Part shown: piece by piece, positions 1 to 7,868 of the stretch
Numbering within the stretch: position 1 is the stretch's first letter
Layout: each line of letters opens with the position of its first letter
Assembly: GCF_019263595.1 (NCBI RefSeq)
Contig: NZ_JADQDD010000011.1
Coordinates: 1-49,107, forward strand
Length of the DNA stretch: 49,107 nucleotides
Direction: 5' to 3'
Origin: Pseudonocardia sp. KRD291
GTDB lineage: Bacteria > Actinomycetota > Actinomycetes > Mycobacteriales > Pseudonocardiaceae
Notes under the pieces: generated by a model
Told to the model about the DNA's origin: nothing
The model's database searches: none
The model's input: only the letters and a program-made list of their open reading frames with translations
Position numbers and translations under genes: made by a program

Positions 1-945
1 CCGGCCGACCGCCCCGGAGACCGCCCGGCCGACCCGGTGGTCGCCGCCGGATGGGTCGCGGTCGCGCTGGGCGCCGGGGTCGTCGCCGCCGGGCTGACCG
101 GTGGCCTGTCCTCGGGCGCGGCGGCCGGGATCGGTGCGGCGCTCACCCGGATCGGGATGGATGTGTGCGGTGTCGTGTGTGTGGGCGCCGCGCTGCTGGG
201 GCGGCTCGTCCCCGGGCGGGCCGGTCGCGTCCCGGACCGGGTGCTGCTGGTCGCCTCCGGCGTGTGGCTGGGGCTGGGCGGGCTCGACCTCGTCTCGCGG
301 GCGGCGCTCGTCGCCGGACGCCCGATCGGTGAGATCGGCACGGCCGATCTCACCCGGTTCCTGACCGGCCCCGCCGCCGGGGCCGGTCTGCTGGTCGCCG
401 CCGCCGCCGCGACGCTGGTTCTGGTGGGCGCCTCGGCCCGGGCCGGCGCACCGGAACGTCCGGTCCCGCCACCGACGGCGCTCCTGGTCGTGGCGCTGGC
501 CGGGCTCGCCGGACCGGCCGCGACCGGGCACGCCGCGGCGGCCGGGTCCGGGGCCGCCCTCGCGGTGACGGCGGTGTCCCTGCACGTCGTCGCGGCCGCA
601 CTGTGGGTGGGCGGGCTCGGCGCGGTCCTGCTGGAGGGTGGTCTGCCGGAGGGCGTCCTGACCCGCTGGTCCCGGCTGGCCGGATGGTGCCTGGGGATCG
701 TCGCCGTGTCCGGGGTGGTGTCGGCGACGACCCGCATCGGGACCTGGACGGAGCTGCTGACGACCGGGTACGGCGGACTCGTCCTGGCCAAGGTCGCGTG
801 TCTGGGGCTGGCCGGTCTGCTGGGCGGCGCGGCGCGGGCCCGGCTGCGTGCGGGCCGGACGCCGGTGCTGCGCTGGGCCGGAGTGGAGATCCTGGTGATG
901 TCGGTCGCGGTCGGTCTCGCGGCGACCCTGGGCCAGACCGCCTGA
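1..945 (+). CDS. CopD-family copper resistance/export membrane protein, 5' truncated
   Basis: The reading frame is open to the first base of the window, so the true start lies upstream. The visible part, about 314 codons, is almost entirely hydrophobic, with a run of membrane segments rich in Ala, Gly, Leu and Val. The C-terminal part, from roughly the last 120 residues, has the order typical of a CopD domain: a helix with SLHVVAAALWVGGLG, a loop, then TGYGGLVLAKV and a final pair of helices ending in LGQTA. CopD proteins are inner-membrane proteins implicated in copper uptake or handling, often next to CopC. No CopC is visible, but it could lie upstream. The family assignment is good; the transported substrate is inferred from the family only. 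Confidence 0.75.
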   Translation, partial: PADRPGDRPADPVVAAGWVAVALGAGVVAAGLTGGLSSGAAAGIGAALTRIGMDVCGVVCVGAALLGRLVPGRAGRVPDRVLLVASGVWLGLGGLDLVSRAALVAGRPIGEIGTADLTRFLTGPAAGAGLLVAAAAATLVLVGASARAGAPERPVPPPTALLVVALAGLAGPAATGHAAAAGSGAALAVTAVSLHVVAAALWVGGLGAVLLEGGLPEGVLTRWSRLAGWCLGIVAVSGVVSATTRIGTWTELLTTGYGGLVLAKVACLGLAGLLGGAARARLRAGRTPVLRWAGVEILVMSVAVGLAATLGQTA

Positions 946-1013
946 CGGCATCGGCCCACTGCCGGGCGGTTCCCCGGGGCACTCCCGCGGAAGAGGCGGG
1001 GACCCTCTTCCCG

Positions 1014-1053
1014 AAATTTTGCTCACCAACTCTCAGAGTTGGTGAGCTAATTT
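1014..1053. promoter_or_regulatory. AT-containing perfect palindrome in the gap after copD
   Basis: Two 13-base arms, GCTCACCAACTCT (1021-1033) and its exact complement (1035-1047), flank a single central base. Partly symmetric A/T runs (aaatttt on the left, taattt on the right) extend the symmetry outward. In a very GC-rich setting this stands out. It lies between the end of copD and the tRNA-Ala terminator. It could be a bidirectional terminator, an operator or a dispersed palindromic repeat; the sequence alone does not decide. Confidence 0.6.
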
Positions 1054-1105
1054 CCGCACAGCGACCCGCCCGGGAGCGGGGCTGCCCGGCCGAGCCCCGG
1101 AACGA

Positions 1106-1142
1106 CGTCACCCCGGTCCGCGGGAGGCGAACCGGGGTGACG
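1106..1142 (-). terminator. GC-rich hairpin downstream of tRNA-Ala
   Basis: Perfect 12-bp arms, CGTCACCCCGGT (1106-1117) and its complement (1131-1142), enclose a 13-base loop. The hairpin begins 12 bases past the 3' end of the minus-strand tRNA-Ala, where a transcription terminator is expected. No U-tract follows, as is common in actinobacteria. Confidence 0.6.
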
Positions 1143-1153
1143 GGAAGCAGGAG

Positions 1154-1226
1154 TGGAGCTGAGGGGAATCGAACCCCTGACCTTCTCGATGCGAACGAGA
1201 CGCGCTACCAATTGCGCCACAGCCCC
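1154..1226 (-). tRNA. tRNA-Ala(CGC)
   Basis: Read on the minus strand this folds as a standard cloverleaf. The 7-bp acceptor stem has GGGGCTG at the 5' end, pairing with CAGCTCC with one G-U. The D-stem is GCGC/GCGC. The anticodon stem TCTCG/CGAGA has loop TTCGCAT, giving anticodon CGC. The T-arm is AGGGG-TTCGATT-CCCCT. The discriminator is A and CCA is not encoded. The anticodon reads GCG alanine codons, frequent in a high-GC genome. Confidence 0.95.
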
Positions 1227-1268
1227 AAGGGCCCGCCTCGCAGGCGGACTCGAGAACCATATCAGGGG

Positions 1269-2459
1269 CTACTCACCGACCGCGCGCCGGTGCTCGATCA
1301 TCGGCCCCGCGGTGTCGTCGGTGTCGGTGTCGAGCGCGGAACCGGGAGTCGGCGCGATGTCGAGCGTGGGGACGGCGTCGAGCTGCTCCTCGTCGTCGAC
1401 GTCGACCAGCGAGGTTCCGGCCGGGATCGGCGGCGGCGGGGCGGCGCTCAGGCGCGGAAGGCTGGACTCCGGCTCGTCACCGCCGGCCCCGTCGGTGGTG
1501 CGGCGGCGGGCGGGCAGCACGCCCAGGGGCTCGCCGGTGCCGCGGATCCGCGACGGCTCGCCGTCGTCGGCGGTCCAGTCGTCGTCGTGGTCCTGGTCGT
1601 CGTCGAGCGCGGTCTCCTCGACCGCGTCCACGTTCCCGGCCGCCTCGTGGACGTCGTCCTGGTCGACGAGACCGGCCTCACGCCCGCGCCGCGCCCAGTC
1701 GTCGAGCTCGGGGTCGTCGGCTGCGGCGCTGCGCCGCGTGCCGGCCAGTCGCGCGGCCCGGCGGTCCCGGATCGCCTCCTCGATCCGGACCTGGCGTCGC
1801 AGGTAGGTCAGGTAGCCGGCCAGGCCCGCGCCGAGTACTCCGGTCGCCCACCAGAACAGGCCGGTGACCAGCAGCGCGGCCGCCACGGAGGCGAGCAGCA
1901 GCACCAGCAGACCGAGCACGACGCGCTGGCGGAACGCGTACTTGGCGTGCGCGGCGACGGCCGCGGCCTCCGGGTCGTAGCCACCGCGACCGGGGCGGTA
2001 CCGGGCCGGCGGACGCTCCCACTGCCGGTCGTCCTCGTCGTGGACGTCGTGTCCGTCCCCGAGATCGTGGACGTCGCGTTCGACCCCGAGATCGAGCTCG
2101 GCCTCGGAGTCCGGGACCAGTTCGTCGTCGAGCTCCTGTTCGAGGTCGTCGCGCAGGTCCTCGTCACGCAGGTCCTCGTCCCGCAGGTCCGGACGGTCGT
2201 CGGCGGAGTCCCGGTCCCGGGGCGCCGGGACGTCGTCCCGGCGCTCGACCAGCTCACCCACCGTCGTCGCACCTCGGTCGTCGAGCCGTTCCATCACGCC
2301 CACCTCCGGGAATCGATGCCGCATGGGCCGCTCCAGCACCCGCCCGGAGAGCAGCGCGGGGCTGAGCCGGGCCACCTCCTGCTGACGCCGTGCGACCGTC
2401 GGAACCAGGATCAGCAGCCACAGCACGACCAACCCGACGAATATCAACGAGCTGGGCAC
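1269..2459 (-). CDS. GlpR/SepX-type divisome membrane protein
   Basis: This 396-residue protein opens with a membrane helix (about residues 4-22). A long acidic Asp/Glu/Arg-rich cytoplasmic stretch follows (about 55-150), then two close membrane helices near residues 175-218 and a charged disordered tail. This architecture and its position beside rimJ, the MoeA-like glp and galU match mycobacterial Rv0996. From published work known to me, the family acts in division: SepX in Streptomyces and GlpR, the membrane receptor of gephyrin-like Glp, in Corynebacterium. The GTG start at 2459 is preceded by a strong GGAGGAGG. I infer that it recruits or tethers Glp at the septum. Assignment rests on topology and synteny, since the linker is low in complexity. 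Confidence 0.75.
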   Translation of the reverse strand: MPSSLIFVGLVVLWLLILVPTVARRQQEVARLSPALLSGRVLERPMRHRFPEVGVMERLDDRGATTVGELVERRDDVPAPRDRDSADDRPDLRDEDLRDEDLRDDLEQELDDELVPDSEAELDLGVERDVHDLGDGHDVHDEDDRQWERPPARYRPGRGGYDPEAAAVAAHAKYAFRQRVVLGLLVLLLASVAAALLVTGLFWWATGVLGAGLAGYLTYLRRQVRIEEAIRDRRAARLAGTRRSAAADDPELDDWARRGREAGLVDQDDVHEAAGNVDAVEETALDDDQDHDDDWTADDGEPSRIRGTGEPLGVLPARRRTTDGAGGDEPESSLPRLSAAPPPPIPAGTSLVDVDDEEQLDAVPTLDIAPTPGSALDTDTDDTAGPMIEHRRAVGE

Positions 2460-2689
2460 GGCTGCCTCCTCCCCGACCGGCGCAGTCCACCCGTGACCCC
2501 GGCCCCGACTCCGCGGTCACGTGCCGATCACCGTAACCAGCGAGCGACCAGGGTCCGGGAAGCGACGCGCCGTCATCACCCGGACAGATCGTGATTCACC
2601 CGAGGTTGATGTTGCGTCTGTGACCAGTGTGGGTCAACGACTCGATCACACACCGTACTCACCGACTACAGTGTGCAACAAGAACGCGT

Positions 2690-3352
2690 TCAGGCCCAGC
2701 CCGCGCGGCGCTCCCGGACCAGCCGGCCGGCCAGGCCACCGGCCGGGATCTCCTCGGCGGTCATCGCGTAGCTGTGGTGGTCGCGCCAGTCACCGTCGAC
2801 GTCGAGATAGCGGCGCAGCACACCCTCGTGCCGGAACCCGAGCTTGCCCAGAACCCGCAGGCTGGCCACGTTCTCCGGGCGGACGGTCGCCTCGATCCGG
2901 TGCAGCCGCGCCGCGGTGAAGCAGTGGTCGACGACCAGCGCGACGGCCGCCGTCGTCACCCCGCGACCGGCCATGCGGCTGTCGCACCAGTAGCCGACGT
3001 AGGCCGAGAGCAGCGGTTCGCGGACGACGTTGCCGATCATCACGTGCCCGGCCAGCCGCCCGTCGACGGTGATCGCGAACGGCAGCGTCGTGCCGCGGCG
3101 GGCTGCCGTGCGCAGCAGGTACCAGCGACCGGGCCACTCGACGCTCGCGTTGCGCCGGGCCCAGCCGCCGTAGGGGGTCGGCTCCCACGGGGTCAGGTAG
3201 GCCTCGTCGCGCAGCCGGATCGTCGACCACGCCCCCGCGTCGGTCAGCCGGACCGGGCGCAGCGCCACCTCGCCCGCGGCGACCCGCAGCGGCCCGAGCC
3301 GGGCCGGCCAGCCGGGGTGCCCGCCGAGCGGCTCGGGAACGGGTGGGGGCAT
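2690..3352 (-). CDS. rimJ: RimJ/RimL-type GNAT N-acetyltransferase
   Basis: This 220-residue single-domain GNAT protein transfers acetyl from acetyl-CoA to an amine, in this branch usually a protein N-terminus. The order of motifs is typical. VALRPVRLTDAGAW comes near residue 30, followed by the core strand GHVMIGNVVREPLLSAYVGYW. The acetyl-CoA pyrophosphate loop is MAGRGVTTAAVALVVDH and the last block is HRIEATVRPENVASLRVLGKLGFRHEG. It sits between glp and glpR/sepX on the same strand, as in M. tuberculosis where Rv0995 is called RimJ. The acetylated target is unknown; a divisome partner is possible from context but is inference. Confidence 0.85.
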   Translation of the reverse strand: MPPPVPEPLGGHPGWPARLGPLRVAAGEVALRPVRLTDAGAWSTIRLRDEAYLTPWEPTPYGGWARRNASVEWPGRWYLLRTAARRGTTLPFAITVDGRLAGHVMIGNVVREPLLSAYVGYWCDSRMAGRGVTTAAVALVVDHCFTAARLHRIEATVRPENVASLRVLGKLGFRHEGVLRRYLDVDGDWRDHHSYAMTAEEIPAGGLAGRLVRERRAGWA

Positions 3353-3389
3353 GCGCGGTCCGCTCGGTCTCGACGTTCGCTACGCGCGC

Positions 3390-4610
3390 TCAGCCACGAC
3401 CGCGCGGGAGGAGCTCGACCTGCTCGCCGACCGTCAGCTCGGTCACCGCCTCCGGCACCACCGCGAGCGCGTTGACCTCGGCCAGCACCGCCAGCAGGTG
3501 CGTGCCGGACGCACCGAGCGGCTGGGCCAGGTACCCGCCGCCGGCCTCCTCGCGCAGCAGCCGGGACGGGATGTAGGAGCGCCGACCGGCCGGCGAGGTC
3601 AGCGGCGACGTCAGCCGCGCACCGATCGGCCGCCGCTGCGGTTCCAGCCCCAGCGCCAGCCGGATCAGCGGCCGGGTGAACACCTCGAACAGGATCAGCG
3701 CGGTCGAGGGGTGCGACGGGAACAGGAACACCGGCACCGCGTCCTGGCCGAGCCGCCCGTAGGCCTGTGCGGAGCCCGGGTGCATCGAGACCCGGGTGTC
3801 ATCGATCCCGCCGAGGTCGGCGAGCCCGGCCTTGGCCTCCGCCCCGGCCGCCCCGCCCGCCGCCCCGCACACCACGACGATCTCGCTGGCCGGCAGCAGG
3901 TCCTCCACGGCGGCGCGGATCTCGCCCGCGTTGCCGCCGACGGTCCGCGAGCGGTTGGTCTCCGCGCCCGCCTCGCGCGCGGCCGCGGTCAGCGCGTGCG
4001 AGCAGACGTCGGCCACCTGACCGGCCGAGGCCGAGCGCGACACCTCCACCAGCTCGTCGCCGACCGAGACCACCGACACCCGCGGGCGCGGGTGCACCAA
4101 CAGCTTGTCCCGCCCGGCCGCGGCCAGCATGGCCACCTGTACGGCTCCGACGGTCGCGCCGTCCCGGACTGCGACGTCGCCGGGCTGCACGTCCTCCCCG
4201 ACCCGCCGGACGAACCCGGCCGAGGGCACCCCGCGGTGCACCTGCAGGCGGGCCGACCCGCCGTCGGTCCAGCCCAGCGGCGCGACGGCGTCGGCCAGCG
4301 TCGGCAGCGGCGCACCGGCCGCGACCCGGACGGCCTGCCCGGGCTGCAGCCGCAGCGGCTGCCGGGACCCGGCGGCGATCTCCCCGACGACCGGCACGGT
4401 CGCCGGCTCGGACTCGCCGGCCCCGGCGACGTCGACGCTGCGCACGGCGTAGCCGTCGATCGCGGCCTGGTCGAACACCGGCAGCGGGCGCGCCGCGATG
4501 ACCTCCTCGGCGCTGCGCAGACCCTGGGCGTCGGAGATCGCGACCCGGACCGGCGCCGGGCGCACCGCGGAGTCCAGGATCCGGGAGAGCTGCTCGTCGA
4601 CCGTGCGCAC
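3390..4610 (-). CDS. glp: Gephyrin-like MoeA homologue (Glp) with eroded molybdopterin site
   Basis: The full MoeA fold is present in 406 residues. It has IDGYAV near 51, the domain II hairpins, the MogA-like domain III with SVGDEL near 182-187, and a C-terminal domain IV. However, motifs conserved in catalytic MoeA are altered. The usual GGxSxGDYD loop reads CGAAGGAAGAEAK (248-260), PGKP reads PGSA (278-281), and the PGNP segment reads FPSHP (297-301). This fits a protein that no longer inserts molybdate and instead serves cell division, like corynebacterial Glp (moeA1/Rv0994 position). It starts with GTG only 2 bases after the galU stop and is co-directional with rimJ and glpR/sepX. The fold call is firm; the loss of enzyme activity is inferred. 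Confidence 0.85.
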   Translation of the reverse strand: MRTVDEQLSRILDSAVRPAPVRVAISDAQGLRSAEEVIAARPLPVFDQAAIDGYAVRSVDVAGAGESEPATVPVVGEIAAGSRQPLRLQPGQAVRVAAGAPLPTLADAVAPLGWTDGGSARLQVHRGVPSAGFVRRVGEDVQPGDVAVRDGATVGAVQVAMLAAAGRDKLLVHPRPRVSVVSVGDELVEVSRSASAGQVADVCSHALTAAAREAGAETNRSRTVGGNAGEIRAAVEDLLPASEIVVVCGAAGGAAGAEAKAGLADLGGIDDTRVSMHPGSAQAYGRLGQDAVPVFLFPSHPSTALILFEVFTRPLIRLALGLEPQRRPIGARLTSPLTSPAGRRSYIPSRLLREEAGGGYLAQPLGASGTHLLAVLAEVNALAVVPEAVTELTVGEQVELLPRGRG

Positions 4611-4612
4611 GT

Positions 4613-5512
4613 CTAGCCCTTCAGCCGGTCGTCGAGCCAGGTCCGCAGGTCGTCGCCGTACTCCGGGTCCTGCAGGGCGAAGTCGACGAACGCCCGCGCG
4701 AACCCGCCCGGGTTGCCCAGGTCGTGGCGCCCGCCGCGGTGCACGACCACGTGCACCGGGTGCCCCTCGGAGATCAGCAGGGCCACCGCGTCGGTGAGCT
4801 GCAGCTCACCGCCCGAACCGGGCGTGATCCGGTCCAGCGCGTCGAAGATGGCCCGGTCGAGCACGTAGCGGCCGGCCGCGGCGAGCGTGGACGGCGCGTC
4901 GTCGGGCGCGGGCTTCTCCACCATCCCGTGCACCTGCTTGACGTCGTCGTCGTCGGTGTCGCTGACGTCGAACACGCCGTAGGCCGAGATCTGCTCGCGC
5001 GGGATGTCGAACGCGCACAGCACACTGCCGCCGTGCCGGGACCGGACCTCCGACATCCGCTCCAGGACCCCGGTCGGGAGCACCAGGTCGTCGGGCAGCA
5101 GCACGGCGATCGCCTGCTCGTCGTCGTCCAGCGCGGGCCCGGCCTGGGCGACGGCGTGCCCGAGGCCCTTGGGCTCGTACTGGTAGACGGAGTCGACCGA
5201 GAGCAGGCCGGGGGCGCGGCGGACCTTCTCCAGCAGCGCGTCCTTGCCCCGGTCCTCCAGGGTCTTCTCCAGCGCGGGGTCGGGCCGGAAGTACTCGGCG
5301 ACCGACTCCTTGCCCGGCGAGGTGACGATCAGCAGCCGCTGCGCGCCGGCCTGTGCGGCCTCCGCGGCGACGATCTCGATGCCCGGCGTGTCGACGACCG
5401 GGAGCAGTTCCTTCGGTACCGCTTTGGTGGTCGGCAGGAACCGGGTGCCCAGGCCGGCGGCGGGCACGACGGCGGTACGGAACGCGGCCGGGGGCCAGGA
5501 CTGCGCGGTCAT
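4613..5512 (-). CDS. galU: UTP-glucose-1-phosphate uridylyltransferase
   Basis: GalU makes UDP-glucose from UTP and glucose-1-phosphate, feeding cell-wall polysaccharide, glycogen/trehalose and glycolipid synthesis in the cytoplasm. The 299-residue protein begins with the nucleotide-binding signature AVVPAAGLGTRFLPTTKAVPKELLPVVD (about 14-41). It continues with GLGHAVAQA and the Asp-rich ALDDDEQAIAVLLPDDL, VEKPAP, and a GELQLTDAVALL block near residue 240. Length matches bacterial GalU. It heads a minus-strand run galU-glp-rimJ-glpR/sepX and is divergent from the folate gene, with a 36-base gap that must hold both promoters. Confidence 0.95.
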   Translation of the reverse strand: MTAQSWPPAAFRTAVVPAAGLGTRFLPTTKAVPKELLPVVDTPGIEIVAAEAAQAGAQRLLIVTSPGKESVAEYFRPDPALEKTLEDRGKDALLEKVRRAPGLLSVDSVYQYEPKGLGHAVAQAGPALDDDEQAIAVLLPDDLVLPTGVLERMSEVRSRHGGSVLCAFDIPREQISAYGVFDVSDTDDDDVKQVHGMVEKPAPDDAPSTLAAAGRYVLDRAIFDALDRITPGSGGELQLTDAVALLISEGHPVHVVVHRGGRHDLGNPGGFARAFVDFALQDPEYGDDLRTWLDDRLKG

Positions 5513-5548
5513 GGTCGGCGAGCCTATCTGCGCGGCTAGCGTGGAGGT

Positions 5549-6193
5549 GTGACGGCTCGCAAGGACTCACCCGCACGATCTGGCACGGATTCACTCCGGG
5601 AGGACAAGCGTGCGCTGCGGCGACGCCTGCTCGACGCCCGCAAGGCCCGCGGCGACGACGCCCGCGCGGCGGCCACCGAGGCCCTGACCCGGCACGCCCT
5701 GGCCCTCGCCGAGGGGGTCGAGGGCCCGATCTGCTGCTACCTGCCGGTCGGCCCGGAGCCGGGCGCTGCCGGTTCGGGTACCTCGACGGTCCCCGACGCG
5801 CTCCTCGCCGCCGGGCACGAGGTGCTCGCCCCGATCGTCCCGGCCGAGCCCGGCCCGCTGGACTGGACCCGCTACGAGGGCCCGGACGCGCTGGCCGCCG
5901 GGAAGCTCGGGGTGCGCGAGCCGGGCGGGCGGCGGCTGGGCACCGCGGCGATCGCCCGGGCCGGGCTGGTGCTGGTCCCGGCGCTGGCCGTGGACGTGCA
6001 CGGGCACCGGATCGGGCGCGGCGGCGGCTACTACGATCGGACCCTGCCCGCGGTCCCGGCCCCGACCCCGCTGGCCGTACTGCTGCACGACGACGAGCTG
6101 ATCGACCTGGTCCCGGCCGGGGAGCTGGACGTCACGGTGGCGCAGGTCATAGTCCCGACGCGCGGTGCGGTTGCGGTGCGGAACAACGGCTGA
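5549..6193 (+). CDS. 5-formyltetrahydrofolate cyclo-ligase
   Basis: This enzyme uses ATP to convert 5-formyl-THF to 5,10-methenyl-THF, returning stored folate to the one-carbon pool. In 214 residues it has the N-terminal KRALRRRLLDARKA helix that binds ATP phosphate, CCYLPVGPEPG, and the signature DVHGHRIGRGGGYYDRTLPA near 150-170. It ends with LDVTVAQVIVPTRG. GTG at 5549 is the start; an in-frame ATG is not available nearby. It pairs with the next gene, ruc, 63 bases downstream, the same order as Rv0992c-Rv0991c. Confidence 0.92.
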   Translation: MTARKDSPARSGTDSLREDKRALRRRLLDARKARGDDARAAATEALTRHALALAEGVEGPICCYLPVGPEPGAAGSGTSTVPDALLAAGHEVLAPIVPAEPGPLDWTRYEGPDALAAGKLGVREPGGRRLGTAAIARAGLVLVPALAVDVHGHRIGRGGGYYDRTLPAVPAPTPLAVLLHDDELIDLVPAGELDVTVAQVIVPTRGAVAVRNNG

Positions 6194-6256
6194 CCCGACA
6201 GGGTTATGCTGGCACTCGCACCAGCGGAGTGCCAGCGTTGAGTCACGGAGGAAGTT

Positions 6257-6658
6257 GTGCCGACCTACCAGTACGCATGCACGGCGTGTGACCACCGATT
6301 CGAGGCGGTACAGGCGTTCTCCGACGATGCGCTCACCACGTGCCCGAACTGCGAGGGCAAGCTCCGCAAGGTCTTCTCCTCGGTCGGCATCGTGTTCAAG
6401 GGCAGCGGCTTCTACCGCACCGACAGCCGCGCCGGCGCGGTGAACGGCGGCGGGTCGTCGGACTCCAAGACCACCGAGTCGAAGTCCGACTCGTCCGGTA
6501 GCTCCTCGGGCTCGGACTCCGGGTCCTCGAGCTCGTCGTCGGACTCGAAGTCCTCCGCCGGCTCGAGCACGTCGTCCGGTTCGGGCTCGGGATCGTCCGG
6601 CTCGGGATCGTCCGGGTCGAGCTCCTCGTCGAGCTCCCCGGCCGCCGCGTCGTCCTGA
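6257..6658 (+). CDS. ruc: Ruc-like FmdB zinc-ribbon protein with disordered Ser-rich tail
   Basis: Residues 1-45 form the FmdB/SR1 zinc ribbon, starting MPTYQYACTACDHRFE with a second CPNC pair near 34-37, four cysteines in all. After GSGFYRTD near 55-62 the rest, to residue 133, is almost only Ser, Gly and Asp with a few Lys and Pro, hence disordered. This layout and the neighbour match M. tuberculosis Rv0991c (Ruc). Ruc is described as a redox-regulated chaperone: zinc-bound cysteines keep it off, oxidation frees it, and the disordered tail is required for activity. The tail here is longer than the ribbon and very low in complexity. GGAGGAAG precedes the GTG start closely. Confidence 0.85.
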   Translation: MPTYQYACTACDHRFEAVQAFSDDALTTCPNCEGKLRKVFSSVGIVFKGSGFYRTDSRAGAVNGGGSSDSKTTESKSDSSGSSSGSDSGSSSSSSDSKSSAGSSTSSGSGSGSSGSGSSGSSSSSSSPAAASS

Positions 6659-6669
6659 CCGCTCCACAC

Positions 6670-6690
6670 CCCCGGCGCGGGTCGCCGGGG
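6670..6690 (+). terminator. Hairpin after ruc
   Basis: Arms CCCCGGCG (6670-6677) and CGCCGGGG (6683-6690) enclose a 5-base loop 11 bases beyond the ruc stop codon. It is a likely factor-independent stop for the folate ligase-ruc transcript. Confidence 0.5.
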
Positions 6691-6797
6691 CCCGGGTTGT
6701 CCACAACCTGACGCGGCCGTCCACAGGTCCGTGACCGGGCCGTGCACGGTGCACCTCCCGTCCTACCGTCGGAGCACATCGACGGTGGAGGCGACGC

Positions 6798-7523
6798 ATG
6801 GGCGACGACGATCGGCGCGGCGGCGGGCGCCGGGAGCGTGCGGCGCTGGCCGCCCGCCCCTGGCGCCGGTTCCTCGCCGTCCTGCGCGGGCCGGGCTGGG
6901 CCCGCGTCGCGCTGGCGCGACGGGTCGGTGCCGGGGCGCTCGCCACGGTCGCCGTGGTGCTGGCGGTGGCCCCGGACGGGTCGGCGGACCAGGCCCCGGT
7001 CCTGGTCACCGTGCGCGACCTGGCACCCGGCTCGGCGATCCGGGCCGAGGACCTGGCGGTCCGCACGTGGCCGTCGGCGCTCGTCCCGGCCGGGGCGCTG
7101 CGCGCGCCGCCGGACGCGCAGGGTCGGGTCGCGGCCGGCGCGGTCCGGGCCGGCGAGCCCCTGACCGACCTGCGGCTGGTCGGTGTCGAGCTGACCGTCC
7201 GGGCGGGCGGCCCGGACGCGGCGGCGGTCCCGCTGCGTCCCGCCGACCCGGCCGTGGCCGCGCTCCTCGCACCCGGCACCGTCGTCGACGTGGTGACGCT
7301 GGGTCCGGGCGACGCCGCACCCGGGGCGGACGCCGGCGACGGCGGGTCCGGAGCGCGGGTCATCGCCGGGCGGGCCACCGTGCTCACCGTGCTGCCCGCC
7401 CAGACCCAGGGCGTGGGCCGGTCCGGTGCGGGGCCGCTGGTGCTGGTCGCGCTCCCCCGCGACGCCGCCACCGACGTCGCCGCGGCCTCGCTGGCCGGTG
7501 AGATCGCCGTGACACTGCGCTGA
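6798..7523 (+). CDS. SAF-domain protein, CpaB/RcpC-like
   Basis: This 241-residue protein has a basic N-terminus, one membrane helix near residues 44-60, then a SAF domain (about 66-125) recognisable from PVLVTVRDLAPGSAIRAEDLAVRTWPSALVPAGAL and GRVAAGAVRAGEPLTDLRL. A small extracytoplasmic domain follows with LLAPGTVVDVV and a final PLVLVALPRDAATDVAAASLAGEIAVTL. CpaB/RcpC proteins assemble in type IV Tad pilus systems, but no Tad genes flank this one. Similar stand-alone SAF proteins are common in actinobacteria with no assigned job. GGAGG lies 6 bases before the ATG. Confidence 0.75.
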   Translation: MGDDDRRGGGRRERAALAARPWRRFLAVLRGPGWARVALARRVGAGALATVAVVLAVAPDGSADQAPVLVTVRDLAPGSAIRAEDLAVRTWPSALVPAGALRAPPDAQGRVAAGAVRAGEPLTDLRLVGVELTVRAGGPDAAAVPLRPADPAVAALLAPGTVVDVVTLGPGDAAPGADAGDGGSGARVIAGRATVLTVLPAQTQGVGRSGAGPLVLVALPRDAATDVAAASLAGEIAVTLR

Positions 7524-7590
7524 CGGGGCCGACGGGACCGACGGGGCTGACGGGGCTGACGGGACCGACCGGGCCCGACGGGGCCGACCG
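7521..7590 (+). repeat. Short degenerate tandem repeat gacgggrc(t/c)
   Basis: Directly after the SAF gene stop the unit GACGGGGCT/GACGGGACC and close variants recur about seven times with 9-10 base spacing. It fills the gap to the next convergent gene. It is non-coding as far as I can see and may be a slippage product that varies between strains. Confidence 0.6.
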
Positions 7591-7597
7591 GCGCGGG

Positions 7598-7765
7598 TCA
7601 GCCGCCGTGGTGCGGGGGGCGGTTCTCGCGGAGCCAGCGGTCGGCGTCGGGATCCTCGCGCTCGGCCGCGGAGCCGGTGTCGCCGTGCTCGTCGCGCGTG
7701 GTCTGCACCTCGTCGCCGAAGACCTCGGCGATCCGGCGGCGCACCTCGTCCGGCAGTTCGCTCAT
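7598..7765 (-). CDS. Small acidic conserved-type protein of unknown function
   Basis: This 55-residue protein starts MSELPDEVRRRIAEVFGDEV and ends in DRWLRENRPPHHGG. The composition is coherent and acidic, with an amphipathic N-terminal helix, unlike random GC-rich translation. The ATG at 7765 was preferred over an upstream extension because the extension reads through a likely promoter region of the divergent gene and lacks protein-like composition. I do not recognise a named family. Confidence 0.6.
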   Translation of the reverse strand: MSELPDEVRRRIAEVFGDEVQTTRDEHGDTGSAAEREDPDADRWLRENRPPHHGG

Positions 7766-7868
7766 GGCCCCATCGTGCCGTTTCCGCACAACCGGTGCGC
7801 ACAGTGGAACGATGGGGTCACACACCCGCAGCGAACGATGCGGACGAGCACCGAGGGAGGGACCCGCG

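Noticed and set aside
603-2594. Long open frame on the plus strand across copD, tRNA-Ala and the antisense of glpR/sepX
   Set aside because: It runs through the tRNA gene and opposite a well-supported membrane protein; its composition (Arg/Gly/Val-rich) is that of a GC-rich antisense frame.
7521-7590. CRISPR-like repeat array
   Set aside because: The units are 9-10 bases and degenerate, without spacers of uniform length and without cas genes; it is a simple tandem repeat.
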